Assembly: GCA_031289515.1 (NCBI GenBank)
Contig: JAITPH010000076.1
Span: 1 to 13,614, forward strand
Length of the DNA: 13,614 nucleotides
Origin: Tannerella sp.
Lineage (GTDB): Bacteria > Bacteroidota > Bacteroidia > Bacteroidales > Tannerellaceae
Direction: 5' to 3'
Shown piece after piece: positions 1-8,700 of this stretch (positions are counted from its first letter, which is position 1; every line of letters starts with the position of its first letter). Made by a program: the position numbers and the translations under genes. The notes under the pieces were generated by a model, which saw only the letters and a list, made by a program, of their open reading frames with translations, did not search any database and was not told the DNA's origin.

Positions 1-143
1 GTCACAACTATTGTGATCATGTCCCGAACGTTTCGTGGAATCGTCACAACTATTGTGATCATGTCCCGAACGTTTCGTGGAATCATCACAACTATTGTGA
101 TCATGTCCCGAACGTTTCGGGAACACATCACAACTATTGTGAT
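1..143. repeat. 42-bp tandem repeat array with alternating palindromes (3.4 copies)
   Basis: Units lie at 1-42, 43-84 and 85-126, with a partial fourth at 127-143. Units 1 and 2 are identical; unit 3 differs at its first base and in its last bases. Each unit carries palindrome P, ATCACAACTATTGTGAT (arms of 7 around CTA; the first base is G in units 1 and 2). It also carries palindrome Q, which is a perfect CCCGAA-CGT-TTCGGG in unit 3 and imperfect in units 1 and 2. The partial fourth unit stops exactly at the end of P, so the order is P-Q-P-Q-P-Q-P. There are no unique spacers, so it is not a CRISPR array. The left end is the window edge, so the true copy number is unknown. Function unknown. 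Confidence 0.95.
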
Positions 144-360
144 ACGGTCATAAGAGATTATTCTTATACATTAACATATACGGTTTATGAAAATATCGAA
201 AATTCCCTTGTATTATATGCACAATGAAGCGCATCACGGATTTCCTGAATCCGTTCGGAAGTTACTCGTCGCCTGTCCCGACGTGCAGCAAAAGCAATTA
301 ACTCCGTCTGTTCTTTCCTGCAAGGAATCGGGAACGGCGAAACACGATGTTTTCTGATAA
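144..360. other. Intergenic stretch, no supported gene
   Basis: I find no gene that I trust here. Small structures seen are ATAAGA/TCTTAT around a 6-nt loop (150-167), a 7-bp direct repeat ATACGGT (142-148 and 178-184), and the hairpin ACGGATT-TCCTG-AATCCGT (236-254). A 25-codon plus-strand frame begins with ATG at 224 but lacks a ribosome binding site. The opposite strand has an arginine-rich open frame ending at 185 that has no start codon. Either could be a remnant of an older gene, but nothing proves it. Confidence 0.5.
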
Positions 361-464
361 AAGCACGGCTGCCTGAGTTACAACTTTTTTATATACACCC
401 CAACCACATATTAACAATATCTTAAATACAAAAATATCTAAAAGAAGATGTTGCAGCCGTGCTT
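361..464. repeat. Hairpin H1 of the GCACGGC family
   Basis: The arms AAGCACGGCTGC (361-372) and GCAGCCGTGCTT (453-464) are perfect 12-bp inverted repeats around an 80-nt AT-rich loop. On the minus strand the closing arm is followed by TTTT. The basal part, GCACGGC, is shared with two further hairpins to the right. The loop shows no similarity to the other loops that I can see. Confidence 0.8.
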
Positions 465-484
465 CGTTATCAAGCTAAAAACAG

Positions 485-572
485 AAAAGCACGGCGTACA
501 TGCAATATTGTCGAGGCTACACCCTTTAAGCAAAGTTTTACTATTAAGATGGAATGTACCGCCCGTGCTTTT
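485..572. repeat. Hairpin H2 of the GCACGGC family
   Basis: The left arm (485-501, AAAAGCACGGCGTACAT) pairs with the right arm (554-572) through AAAA/TTTT, GCACGG/CCGTGC and GTACAT/ATGTAC. A two-base bulge in the right arm separates the last two blocks. The loop is about 52 nt. It shares the basal GCACGGC with H1 and H3, but its upper stem has a different sequence. Read on the minus strand, the closing arm runs into TTTTCTGTTTTT. Confidence 0.8.
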
Positions 573-586
573 TCCGTATCTGTTAT

Positions 587-609
587 CGCGAGACCGTGCA
601 TGTCTCGCG
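587..609. repeat. Perfect 8-bp hairpin CGCGAGAC/GTCTCGCG
   Basis: CGCGAGAC (587-594) and GTCTCGCG (602-609) are exact inverted repeats around a 7-nt loop, CGTGCAT. It is much more GC-rich than its surroundings. No T-run follows on either strand, so it is not a classical intrinsic terminator. It lies between H2 and H3. Confidence 0.75.
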
Positions 610-635
610 TGTCCGTTCTATCCGGTCTTTATTTC

Positions 636-657
636 CCATAATCAATCCATAATCAAT
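636..657. repeat. Two tandem copies of CCATAATCAAT
   Basis: CCATAATCAAT occurs at 636-646 and again at 647-657 without a gap. The pair lies inside a weak inverted repeat, TCCGGTC (621-627) and GACCGGA (698-704). A simple local duplication is the likeliest explanation. Confidence 0.8.
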
Positions 658-726
658 CGTTACTGAAATATTGTTTGTATATAGTATGTTGTCTTGTGAC
701 CGGAAACCTGATGCCGAATGGCGGAG

Positions 727-942
727 AAAAAAAAGGCACGGCTTCAATAAACTAACATTTATATTGCTATGAACGACCGACAAGTTTATCTTGCGCCGTG
801 CCTCACTCTTTAAATTGCAGCTAAATAAGCTCACGGGACTCTCGCCTGCAACCTCTGCGGCCGCGGTACTCTTCTCTCCGAATAGTATAAGGTGCTTCAT
901 CCCTACTTCTGTTTACTAATTTTACTAATAAAATATAAAATC
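727..942 (-). ncRNA. Candidate structured small RNA of about 215 nt
   Basis: This is an inference from a promoter (948-978) and a terminator-like hairpin (734-803 plus U8) facing the same way. The predicted transcript would start near 942 and end near 727. Between them are paired elements: TTGCAG (815-820) with CTGCAA (846-851), enclosing AGCT-AAATA-AGCT (819-831), and a GC-rich segment with the palindrome GCGGCCGC around 857-864. A 105-codon frame (583-900) starts with ATG inside this transcript. It would have to read through H3 and its T-run and has no recognisable domain, so I do not call it a gene, although a short peptide is not excluded. I do not recognise a known RNA family. Confidence 0.35.
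734..803 (-). terminator. Hairpin H3 of the GCACGGC family, terminator-like on the minus strand
   Basis: AGGCACGGC (734-742) pairs with GCCGTGCCT (795-803), and a second stem, ATAAAC (747-752) with GTTTAT (784-789), sits above it across an internal loop. On the minus strand the closing arm is followed directly by eight T (plus-strand A run 727-734), as in an intrinsic terminator. It lies downstream of the leftward promoter at 948-978. No better terminator was seen after the efflux operon, so it may end transcripts from both. The 31-nt inner loop is long for a terminator. The basal stem is shared with H1 and H2. Confidence 0.55.
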
Positions 943-947
943 TCCGG

Positions 948-978
948 CAAAGGTAACCCATAAAAATTAATTATGCAA
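948..978 (-). promoter_or_regulatory. Leftward Bacteroidota-type promoter
   Basis: On the minus strand, TTG (978-976) is followed after exactly 20 nt by TACCTTTG (955-948). This fits the -33 TTG and -7 TAnnTTTG consensus. The same -7 sequence and the same 20-nt spacing occur at the ABC-F promoter in this window. It points away from the efflux operon's 3' end, into a region without a supported gene. The expected start site is near 940-944. Confidence 0.6.
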
Positions 979-1034
979 GAAGATTCTAATATTCTTTTTC
1001 GATTTATAAAAGTTTAACGGTAGCCGGATAATTG

Positions 1035-4000
1035 TCAATTTTCAACCGTCTTGAAGTATTTTCTTTTGATGACGAACAGAGGCAGGAAGAAGAAAATTCC
1101 GGCGAGTGACATGATCAGTCCGCCGATAGTGCCGGCAGCGAACGGAAACCAGAACGATTCCCTGCTCAATCCTACCATGAACGGTATAAAACCGAGCATC
1201 GTCGAAATTATTGTCAGAAATATCGGCACAATCTTGATGTTCCACGATTTGATATATGCCTTTATCGGATTCATGTCAGGTTTCAGCTTCAGTATCCGGT
1301 TATATTCGCTTATCAGATAAATGCTCGCATTGACGGTAATGCCGCAAAGGAGAACGAAAGAGGCGAATCCGCCCTGGTCGAAATTCAGCTTGAAGAGATA
1401 GAAAGTAAGGAAAACGCCGATATAGGATACCGGAATGACGAAAATTATGGCAAGCGGTTTTTTCAGCGAATTGAAAAGTATCGACGTCATGAAAAATATA
1501 ATCATTATGATAAGACCCAGAAACAGGTACTGCTTGGCGTTTTTGCGGTTAAACCAGTAGCTGTAGCCGCTGCGTCCCTCGGCGGAATAGCCCAGAGGCA
1601 TGTTTGCGTTGAACTCTTCGAGTTCCTGTTCAAGTTTTTTCGAGCCTTGCTGCGACGAGCCGATGTATTCATACTGGAGGCACAGCACGTATTGCTGGTT
1701 CTCCTTCACGATGGTTTTCGGCGTCTGCGTAATTTCGATTGTGGCGAGTTCGCCGGTCTTGTAATACTTGCCGTTCATCGAGCGGCTCATGTTGGCAAGA
1801 CTCCAGATGTCGTACAGGCGGCTCTGTTTCGACGACATTTTGATATTCTCGATCCTGTCTTCGCCGTTTACGTAACCGCAGTTGAGATTGCGCGCAAAAA
1901 CCGGATTGATGGAAGCATACAACTCGTATGGGCGGATGTCTTCCGTAGCCATGCGCTCGCGGTTCAGGCTGAAGACAAATTCACGGTAATCGTCCTTGTA
2001 CGATGAAAACCGCGAGTTTATGAAAACATCCTTGATCCGGCGATAGGTCAACAGGCGGTCGCGAAGCGTATCGGCGTAAACGTACAGATCGTCGTAGTTG
2101 TATCCGTAGAGATTTACCCGCATGTTGCCCGCCATGTCCCTGACGTCGTTGCTGAAACCCTGATCCTGGAGTCCGTATACGCCCCAGCTGCCGCCTCCCA
2201 GCTGAAGCGCTTTCGATATGACATTGCTTTTCAACTGGTACGGAAAAGCGCTCGATTCGGCTTCTTTGGTGAAATAAACCTGTATGCTTGCGCGGAGCGG
2301 ACTTGAGATGCTCGTCTGAAACTGCTTTATTTCCTTGAACCGGCTCAGATAGCTTTCCATTTGCCGTATCAGATGGTTTATCTGCCGTATGGTTGTTCCG
2401 TTCGGCATTGTGGCGTAGATGCCCAGCACGGTCTCGTCGCTGCGGTTGTAATATCCGCCGTCGGATACTTTCTGTGCAAACAGCCGGAGCGTGCCTCCGA
2501 GCGCGCTTTCTATTACCGGACGCACTTTTTCCTTGAACGTATGCGACGTCATGAAACTGTTGTAGCGTTCGACCCATTTTTCCTTGCCGTCAATCTTTTC
2601 CGGTATCAGATTGACCGGAAGCCCGAAAGCCAGCGCCATCAAAGTCAGCGCAACAGGGCGAAAACGCAGCAGAAACCGTATCATTTTGAAGTAAAACCGG
2701 TTGAAGCCCAAGACGATTTTTTTAGGCGAAAGGCGGGAACGAAACATTTTCAGCCGCACGGGAGGTCTTTTCGTGATTTTCATTTTCTCGATCGAAGCCG
2801 GAATGAAAAACAGCGAAACGGCAAGCGATACAATCAGGTTTATCATGACGACGGACGCGAAGTCCTGAAGATTCAGCCGTATGTTTTCGTCAAGAAAATA
2901 TATCATGGCAAGCGCGCCGACGGTGGTAAGCGTGGCGGCAAGGATGGAAATGAACACGTTCCTGTTGCGGTTGCGCAGATAGTGGTCTGCCATGATGATC
3001 GTGTTGTCGATTACGAGGCTCAGGGATATGGTTATTCCCGCAAGCGAATAAATCTGTATTTCAAGACCCGCCATGTAGTAGAAAATAAAGCCGATTGTAA
3101 TGTTGAAGAACAAACTTAGAATGATGAGAAGCAGATAGCGGGCGTTGAAGGTGGTGAGAAAAACAAACAGGAGGAGAATCAGTACCGTGAAAACCGTCCG
3201 GATATATATCTTGTTCAGTTCGGTATTGATATGTTCCGTCGCGTCGTAACTGTTGTGTATCTCGTAGCCTTTTGGCAGGCCGTTTTTTATCCTGACCATT
3301 TCCTCCCTGACGGAACTGCTAAGCCGTAACTGGTTGGCGTTTTCGGTTGCCGTGAGCGACATGTATATCGAGTTAAGTCCGTTGATGCGGTAATAGCTTG
3401 TCGGCGGCTGTTCCCTGTACGTCACGGCGACGAGCTGGTCGAGCCGTATCATCCGTCCTTCCCTGTCCGAAAGGAAAATATCTTCCGCATGGAAACCCTT
3501 TTTGACATCCCCGCCGCCCGCAGTCAGCGAAAGCCGCATGTAACGCCGTCCGGAATCTTCGTTTTCCGTCAGCGCCATGCCGAGAGCTTCCTTCCTGTTG
3601 TACGAATTTATCGCGTCCATGATATTGTTTACCGTAATTCCGAGCGCGTCGAGCTGACTTATGTCGTACTCCAGCATCCACTCCATGGGCGTCGAGCCGG
3701 ATACGTCTATCCTGTAAATGCCCGGCAGCTGCGCCAGAATCGGTTTTATGCGTTCTTCGGCGTATTGCTGTATGATGATGGGCGAGACCGCGGCGTCGAT
3801 GCTGTAGACGATGAACGGTCGCGCCGATTCCTCGTCCGGACGGTCTACGGTGATGGTCGGATAGTTGGCCGAAGGCGGCAGGCTGGGCCATGTCTGGCGT
3901 ATTATCGTCGAAGCCTCGAAGCGTGCGACGTCCATTGATGCGTGCTTGTCGAGGCCGAGCGTTATTTCTCCGTAATTGTTGCCCGACGTCGAGTTGATGC

Positions 4001-4229
4001 TTTTGACGCCGTTTATCCGCGCAAGCATGGCTTCGAGTTTCGACGTGGCTTCCATTTCCACTATTCGCGCCGAATTGCCGGGCATGTTGAAACTGACCGT
4101 CAGGCTCGGCAGCGTGCGCGAAGGCGACAGCTTCACCGTCAGGTACGGAATAACGGCCAGACCGACCAGCGATACCGCCACAAAAGCGACGATAACGGTG
4201 AATGGCGATATGTGCAGTTTCTCTTTCAA
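1035..4229 (-). CDS. RND-family efflux permease, second and divergent copy
   Basis: Inner-membrane, proton-driven permease of 1064 residues, a usual length for the RND superfamily. One membrane helix (about 11-30) is followed by a large periplasmic loop. Helices lie at about 343-480, then comes a second periplasmic region, and a last helix group fills roughly the final 180 residues. The helix 4 motif is VIDNT with D408, matching one of the two acidic residues of classical HAE-1 pumps; the second position is N. The helix 10 motif reads GITVNAS, without the lysine of AcrB. The start is TTG at 4229-4227, three bases after the outer-membrane channel stop; no ATG is available nearby. It is the last gene of the operon and probably works with the adaptor and channel encoded upstream. 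Substrate unknown. It may pair with the other permease, as MdtB does with MdtC, which is inference. Confidence 0.9.
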   Translation of the reverse strand: MKEKLHISPFTVIVAFVAVSLVGLAVIPYLTVKLSPSRTLPSLTVSFNMPGNSARIVEMEATSKLEAMLARINGVKSINSTSGNNYGEITLGLDKHASMDVARFEASTIIRQTWPSLPPSANYPTITVDRPDEESARPFIVYSIDAAVSPIIIQQYAEERIKPILAQLPGIYRIDVSGSTPMEWMLEYDISQLDALGITVNNIMDAINSYNRKEALGMALTENEDSGRRYMRLSLTAGGGDVKKGFHAEDIFLSDREGRMIRLDQLVAVTYREQPPTSYYRINGLNSIYMSLTATENANQLRLSSSVREEMVRIKNGLPKGYEIHNSYDATEHINTELNKIYIRTVFTVLILLLFVFLTTFNARYLLLIILSLFFNITIGFIFYYMAGLEIQIYSLAGITISLSLVIDNTIIMADHYLRNRNRNVFISILAATLTTVGALAMIYFLDENIRLNLQDFASVVMINLIVSLAVSLFFIPASIEKMKITKRPPVRLKMFRSRLSPKKIVLGFNRFYFKMIRFLLRFRPVALTLMALAFGLPVNLIPEKIDGKEKWVERYNSFMTSHTFKEKVRPVIESALGGTLRLFAQKVSDGGYYNRSDETVLGIYATMPNGTTIRQINHLIRQMESYLSRFKEIKQFQTSISSPLRASIQVYFTKEAESSAFPYQLKSNVISKALQLGGGSWGVYGLQDQGFSNDVRDMAGNMRVNLYGYNYDDLYVYADTLRDRLLTYRRIKDVFINSRFSSYKDDYREFVFSLNRERMATEDIRPYELYASINPVFARNLNCGYVNGEDRIENIKMSSKQSRLYDIWSLANMSRSMNGKYYKTGELATIEITQTPKTIVKENQQYVLCLQYEYIGSSQQGSKKLEQELEEFNANMPLGYSAEGRSGYSYWFNRKNAKQYLFLGLIIMIIFFMTSILFNSLKKPLAIIFVIPVSYIGVFLTFYLFKLNFDQGGFASFVLLCGITVNASIYLISEYNRILKLKPDMNPIKAYIKSWNIKIVPIFLTIISTMLGFIPFMVGLSRESFWFPFAAGTIGGLIMSLAGIFFFLPLFVIKRKYFKTVEN

Positions 4230-4232
4230 TGC

Positions 4233-5723
4233 TTAGTCTTTAGTTCGGAAATTTTTCAAAATCAATGTTTCTACCGTATTCGATACCGGCATGTCGTATT
4301 CAAAATCGTACAGTGTGAGTTTGCGGATTTTGAAATAGCTGAGCCAGTAGTTTTCGAGAGCCGATATGTAGTTGCGCCTTGCTTCCTGTTGCCGCTGGCG
4401 CGAAAGGGTCAGCGCGCTGAGGTCGACTTTTCCTATCATAAACCGCTGGCGCGTCTTGGCGTAGGCGTCTTCCGCCAGACTGAAGGCTTCTTCGGCAGAT
4501 GCTATCAGGTCTTTCTGTATGTTGAAGTCGCCGACGGTCATTATCACGTCTTCCTCGATTTTGACTTCGCCCTGACGCGCCGTTATCTCCGTTACGTTTA
4601 GATTGTTTTTTGCCATGTTAAGCCTGCCCCGCCTCACGCCCCAGTCGACAAGCGGAATGGATATGCTCAACGAAACGATGTCCTGCCGCTGCGGGTCGCT
4701 GTAGACGTCGGCAATTGTTCCGGCAGCCTGATTGTATCCGAAGCTGGCGCTGAACGAAGCGTTGAACATGGCTTCCTTCTTTGCCCTGTCGACTGCCTGC
4801 TGCCGTTCGAGTATGTTTTGTTTGTATCCTATAAGTTCGGGGTTGTTGGCGCGGGTCTCGTCGAGAGCTTTCTCCACGGATATTTCCATTGACTTGGGAT
4901 AGCTCGGCAGCGTCAGACGTATCGGCGTGTCCTTGTCCATGTTCAGAAACGACGTCATCGCAAACATTGACCGCTTGAGCGAAATCTCGGCGTTTTTCAG
5001 GCTGTTTACGGCATTTACGCGGTCGAGTTTCAGCGTCAGCAAATCCGACTGGCTTATGGCCGCTATCTTGTAACGCTCTTCGCCAATGAGATAAAGCGTG
5101 TCGGTGTTGTGCACGTTTTCGACGGCAAGGTCGTATTCCGCCTGCGCCATTGCCAGACTGAAGAAATATCCGGCGGAAAGGGATGCGGTATTCTCAATGT
5201 CGTAAATGAGCTGTTTTTTGGCGCGTTCATACTTCAGCGGCTCGATTGCTTTCTCCCATTTGAAAGCGTTGTAGCCGATAAGGTTTTGCTGATAGCCTAT
5301 CCTGACCGGCACGGAGTTGTACTGCGTATAGACGTTGTCGCCGAAGTTGCGCATGTAGTCGAGGTTTGAATTGAGAAAGAACGTGCCTCCGAGCATGTCG
5401 AAGTTTTGCACTACGGAAAGTTCTCCGGACGAGATGAATGTCTTTTGCGGACGGTAGACGTCCACGTTCTGCTCCGAATCGTAACGCTGGACTATCCTGC
5501 GGTTGTACTGTCCGGGCGTCAGGTAAAGCGTAAGGCTCGGCAGCCGTCCGGCTTTGAAGGTGCGGTATTCCCAATAGCTCGACATGTAGACGTTTTTCGA
5601 GCGGAACGATTCGAGCGAACTGTCGGCGGCCAGCGCGATAGCGCCTTCGAGCGTCATTACTGTTTTCTGTGCTGCGGCTACGCTTGCCGTCAGGGCTGCT
5701 ATTAAAACAAATATAACTTTCAT
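4233..5723 (-). CDS. TolC-like outer-membrane efflux channel
   Basis: Outer-membrane factor of 496 residues (TolC/OEP family), the exit duct of a tripartite pump. The N-terminus is a Sec signal peptide (MKVIFVLIAALTASVAAAQ) with a likely cleavage after AAA. The body has the two alternating helix and strand halves typical of the family, with long Ala/Gln/Arg/Glu-rich helices such as the stretch around DLSALTLSRQRQQEARRNY near the C-terminus. The ATG lies four bases after the stop of the upstream permease gene, and its own stop is three bases before the second permease gene, so it is part of the operon. Family assignment is firm; the identity of the pump and its substrate is not. Confidence 0.9.
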   Translation of the reverse strand: MKVIFVLIAALTASVAAAQKTVMTLEGAIALAADSSLESFRSKNVYMSSYWEYRTFKAGRLPSLTLYLTPGQYNRRIVQRYDSEQNVDVYRPQKTFISSGELSVVQNFDMLGGTFFLNSNLDYMRNFGDNVYTQYNSVPVRIGYQQNLIGYNAFKWEKAIEPLKYERAKKQLIYDIENTASLSAGYFFSLAMAQAEYDLAVENVHNTDTLYLIGEERYKIAAISQSDLLTLKLDRVNAVNSLKNAEISLKRSMFAMTSFLNMDKDTPIRLTLPSYPKSMEISVEKALDETRANNPELIGYKQNILERQQAVDRAKKEAMFNASFSASFGYNQAAGTIADVYSDPQRQDIVSLSISIPLVDWGVRRGRLNMAKNNLNVTEITARQGEVKIEEDVIMTVGDFNIQKDLIASAEEAFSLAEDAYAKTRQRFMIGKVDLSALTLSRQRQQEARRNYISALENYWLSYFKIRKLTLYDFEYDMPVSNTVETLILKNFRTKD

Positions 5724-5727
5724 ACTT

Positions 5728-8700
5728 CTAACTTCTTTTATAAATTCTCCAATAGATTAGCGGTATAATATAAAGGCTTACGAGCGTGCCGATGACCATC
5801 GACGAAATCATCGCCACGGCAAGCGGTTTCTGTATCTCCGAGCCGAGGTCGTTTGCAAACATCATCGGCACCATAGCGATTATGGTTGTCAGCGACGTCA
5901 TTATTATCGCTCTCAGGCGGCGATGTCCTGCCGTATGAATGGCTTCCATCAGCGGTACGCCTTCCTTTCGCAGTTCGTTTATCATGTCGATCTTCAAAAT
6001 GGAGTCGTTGATGATAATACCGCAAGTCACGACAATACCTATCGCGCTCATAAGGTTGAGCGTATGCCCGAAAGCCCAGAGGCATACGAGCGCGGCGGCT
6101 ACGTCAACGGGTATCTCCAGAAGCACTATCAGCGGTTGCATGAAACTCTCGAATTGCGCCGCGAGAATGAAATACATCAGTAAAATGGAAATGAACAGTA
6201 TCACGACAAGCTCGTTGAGCATCTTCTTGTTTGAAAAATAACTTCCCGAAAAATTGACGTCCCACGATTTCGAGTTGTTTATCTCTGCCCGCGTCCTTTT
6301 CATCAGCGATTCGGGGTCGTGCGTCTTTTGGTACGTTACAGGAATAAATTCTCCGTTCTTTCCGGCTACGATGGTTTTAATTCCTTCCGTTGAAACTATC
6401 GAGACAAAAGCGCTTAAAGGCAGATGCTGCTGTTCGCCGGTCGAATTTGTAATCGTGCGGACAAGCGTTTTGCCGATTATTTCGGAGATTGTCTGCTCCT
6501 CTCCGGCTATCGTAACCGGAAGATATTGCTGGTACGAGCGCAGGGTGGCGATTTCGTTGTCGCGGAAAGCCGTCTTCAGGATACGCGATATTTCATTGTA
6601 GTCGACGTTGTAGAGAAGCAGTTTCTCGCGGTTTATCTGCAGGTTTATCTCGTTGTCGAAAACGATGCCTTCGGAATGTTCGCCTGTCGCCTTCTCCAAT
6701 TGCTTCTCGATATTTATTATATCGTCAGCCTGCGGGGTGAAATTCCTGTGGGGATAAAGTTCGGTGACGAGTTCCGATTCGCCTGTCATGAAAATCTTTT
6801 CAAAAACCGTTTCGGGTGGCGCGAACGACATTACCGCCGCCGGATGGTTTCGTGTTATCCATTTTGCTATCTCCTTTTGAACCTGCTCCGCAGCGTCCGA
6901 ATTTGCAGCTTTTATATACAGCTCGCTTTCCGACGAAGGCATCTTCTTCTCGTTGTCGAGAATGAATTGCTGGCGGCCGACGTAAACGGAATGTTCAAGC
7001 GTCAGGGAATCGATGTCCCGGCAAAGGTTGTCGAGGCGCGTCCTGTTTTCGGCGATGTGTATGTTTTCGCCCCAGTCGATATGCGTGAGCAGTTCTACCT
7101 GATCTACGGCGGGCATTCCGCTCTTGGGAATGACATAAAACATCACTACGCAAAGAGGAAAAACCGCGATTATGACGATGGCGTTAAGTATTTTGTGCGA
7201 GAAGGTAAATTTGATCAGCCTGTCGTACCATTTGTAGAGGCCGCTGTTTCCGGATTCGTGAAACCGGCGCATCCGGCTGCCGAAGTCGCGTTTGGTGAAA
7301 GTCTTTGCATAGACAAGCTTGTAAAGCACCGGCATCAGCATTATTCCGGTGAAGTACGACACAAGCAAGCCGACCGACACCGAGAAAGCCTCGTCTACAA
7401 ATATTGCGCCCGCTATTCCGCTAAGGAAAATGAGCGGCACGAAGACGGCGATGGTAGTCAGCGTCGAACTCAGCATGGGCGTAATCACTTCCGTTGTGCC
7501 CAAAACGCAGGCGTCTTCGAGCGACAGACCCCGCTCGCGGTGCTGGCTGATATTTTCGGTGATGATTATGGCGTTGTCGATCATCATGCCGAGCGCCAGA
7601 ATAAGTCCGGACAGCGATATGATGTTCAGCGACTTGTCGAAGAAGTAAAAGAACTGGAAACACATTACGAGCGACACGATCATACTGATGCCGATGACTG
7701 TCGGCGATTTGGCGTCGCCGAGAAACAGAAAGGCTACTATACATATAAGAATAAAGCCGATGAGGAAGTTTTGCTTGAGATTTGAAATCGTATAGTCAAG
7801 AAGCTCTGTCTGGTTGCGGTTTACGGTGAAGTCAATATCGGGGTACAGTTTCCGGAAATAGTCGATGGTTTCGTTAAGCGATTTTTTCAGGTTGTCCATG
7901 TTTTCCGACGACTGCTTGATGATGGCCAGCGTCACGGCGCGCTTGCCGTCGACGATCGAGTATCCGCGTTCTTCTTCGGGCACTATTTTTACGGTGCAGA
8001 GGTCTTTTATCTGGTAGATGCGGTCGGATTTGCGCATATAGATGTCTTCGATGTCCTCCGCCGTATGAATCAGCGACGAGAATTTGATGTTGTATTCGTA
8101 GTATCCGTCGCGGATAATCATGCTCCCGATTTCAATATTGTTGTTGTTTATCGCCGTCTCGATTTCAGAGAGCGTTATGTTGGCGATTTCGAGCTTGTCC
8201 ATGTCGGGCAATACCTGCACTTCGCTCGATACCGTGCCTGTGGCATCTACCATCGTCACCGCCGACAGCTGTTCTATGCGCCGTTTCAGGACTGTCTCGG
8301 CAAATTCGCTCATTTCGATAAACTTTTCGGTATTTGCGCTGCCGTATTTCTCGTCGTTTTTCAGCGTCAGGTTAAGATAGAAGACAGGTATATCCGTGGC
8401 GCTCGCCTTGATTACGCGCGGCCGGTCGAGGTCGCGGGGCATATAGTTCATTGCGGCGTCGATTTTCTCGTTTACTTCTATAAATGCGAGATTGATGTTA
8501 GTGCCGTAATTGAAGCGCAGGTTTATCTGCGTGCTGCCGTCGCGCGTTTCGCTTTGCAGGTCGCGCAGCTTCGATACCTGCATCAGCTGTCGCCTAAGCG
8601 TTGCGACGACGGTGTTTTCCATCTCGCGCGCCGAACTGTTTTCCATGGACGCCTGAACGGTGACGTTTGGAATGGGAATGTCGGGCAGCAGCGAGACAGG

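Noticed and set aside
1..143. CRISPR array
   Set aside because: The sequence between palindromes is itself repeated almost without change and is about 25 bp long; there are no unique spacers and no cas genes.
185..325. Minus-strand open frame with Arg-rich, helix-like sequence (ELIAFAARRDRRRV, SERIQEIRDAL)
   Set aside because: It has no start codon, and an upstream in-frame stop lies within H1. The opposite strand has an equally plausible 25-codon frame (ATG at 224). At most a gene remnant.
448..666. Two overlapping plus-strand frames of 60-72 codons
   Set aside because: They span hairpins H1 and H2, have no ribosome binding site or domain, and overlap each other in different frames.
361..803. 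Integron attC sites
   Set aside because: The hairpins have conserved ends and variable cores, but I do not find the RYYYAAC/GTTRRRY core sites, no cassette genes lie between them and no integrase gene is present.
583..900. 105-codon minus-strand hypothetical gene
   Set aside because: It starts inside the candidate RNA, runs through hairpin H3 with its T-run and the 587-609 hairpin, and its second half has no protein character. It is not listed as a gene, though the first 50 codons are not absurd.
943..1028. Inverted repeat TCCGGC (943-948) / GCCGGA (1023-1028) as terminator of the efflux operon
   Set aside because: Only 6 bp with a 74-nt loop and no T-run on the minus strand.
1031..1040. 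ATTGTCAATT at the end of the second permease gene, matching the decamer found upstream of the ABC-F gene
   Set aside because: It is a single AT-rich 10-mer overlapping a stop codon, with no phased partners; chance is sufficient.
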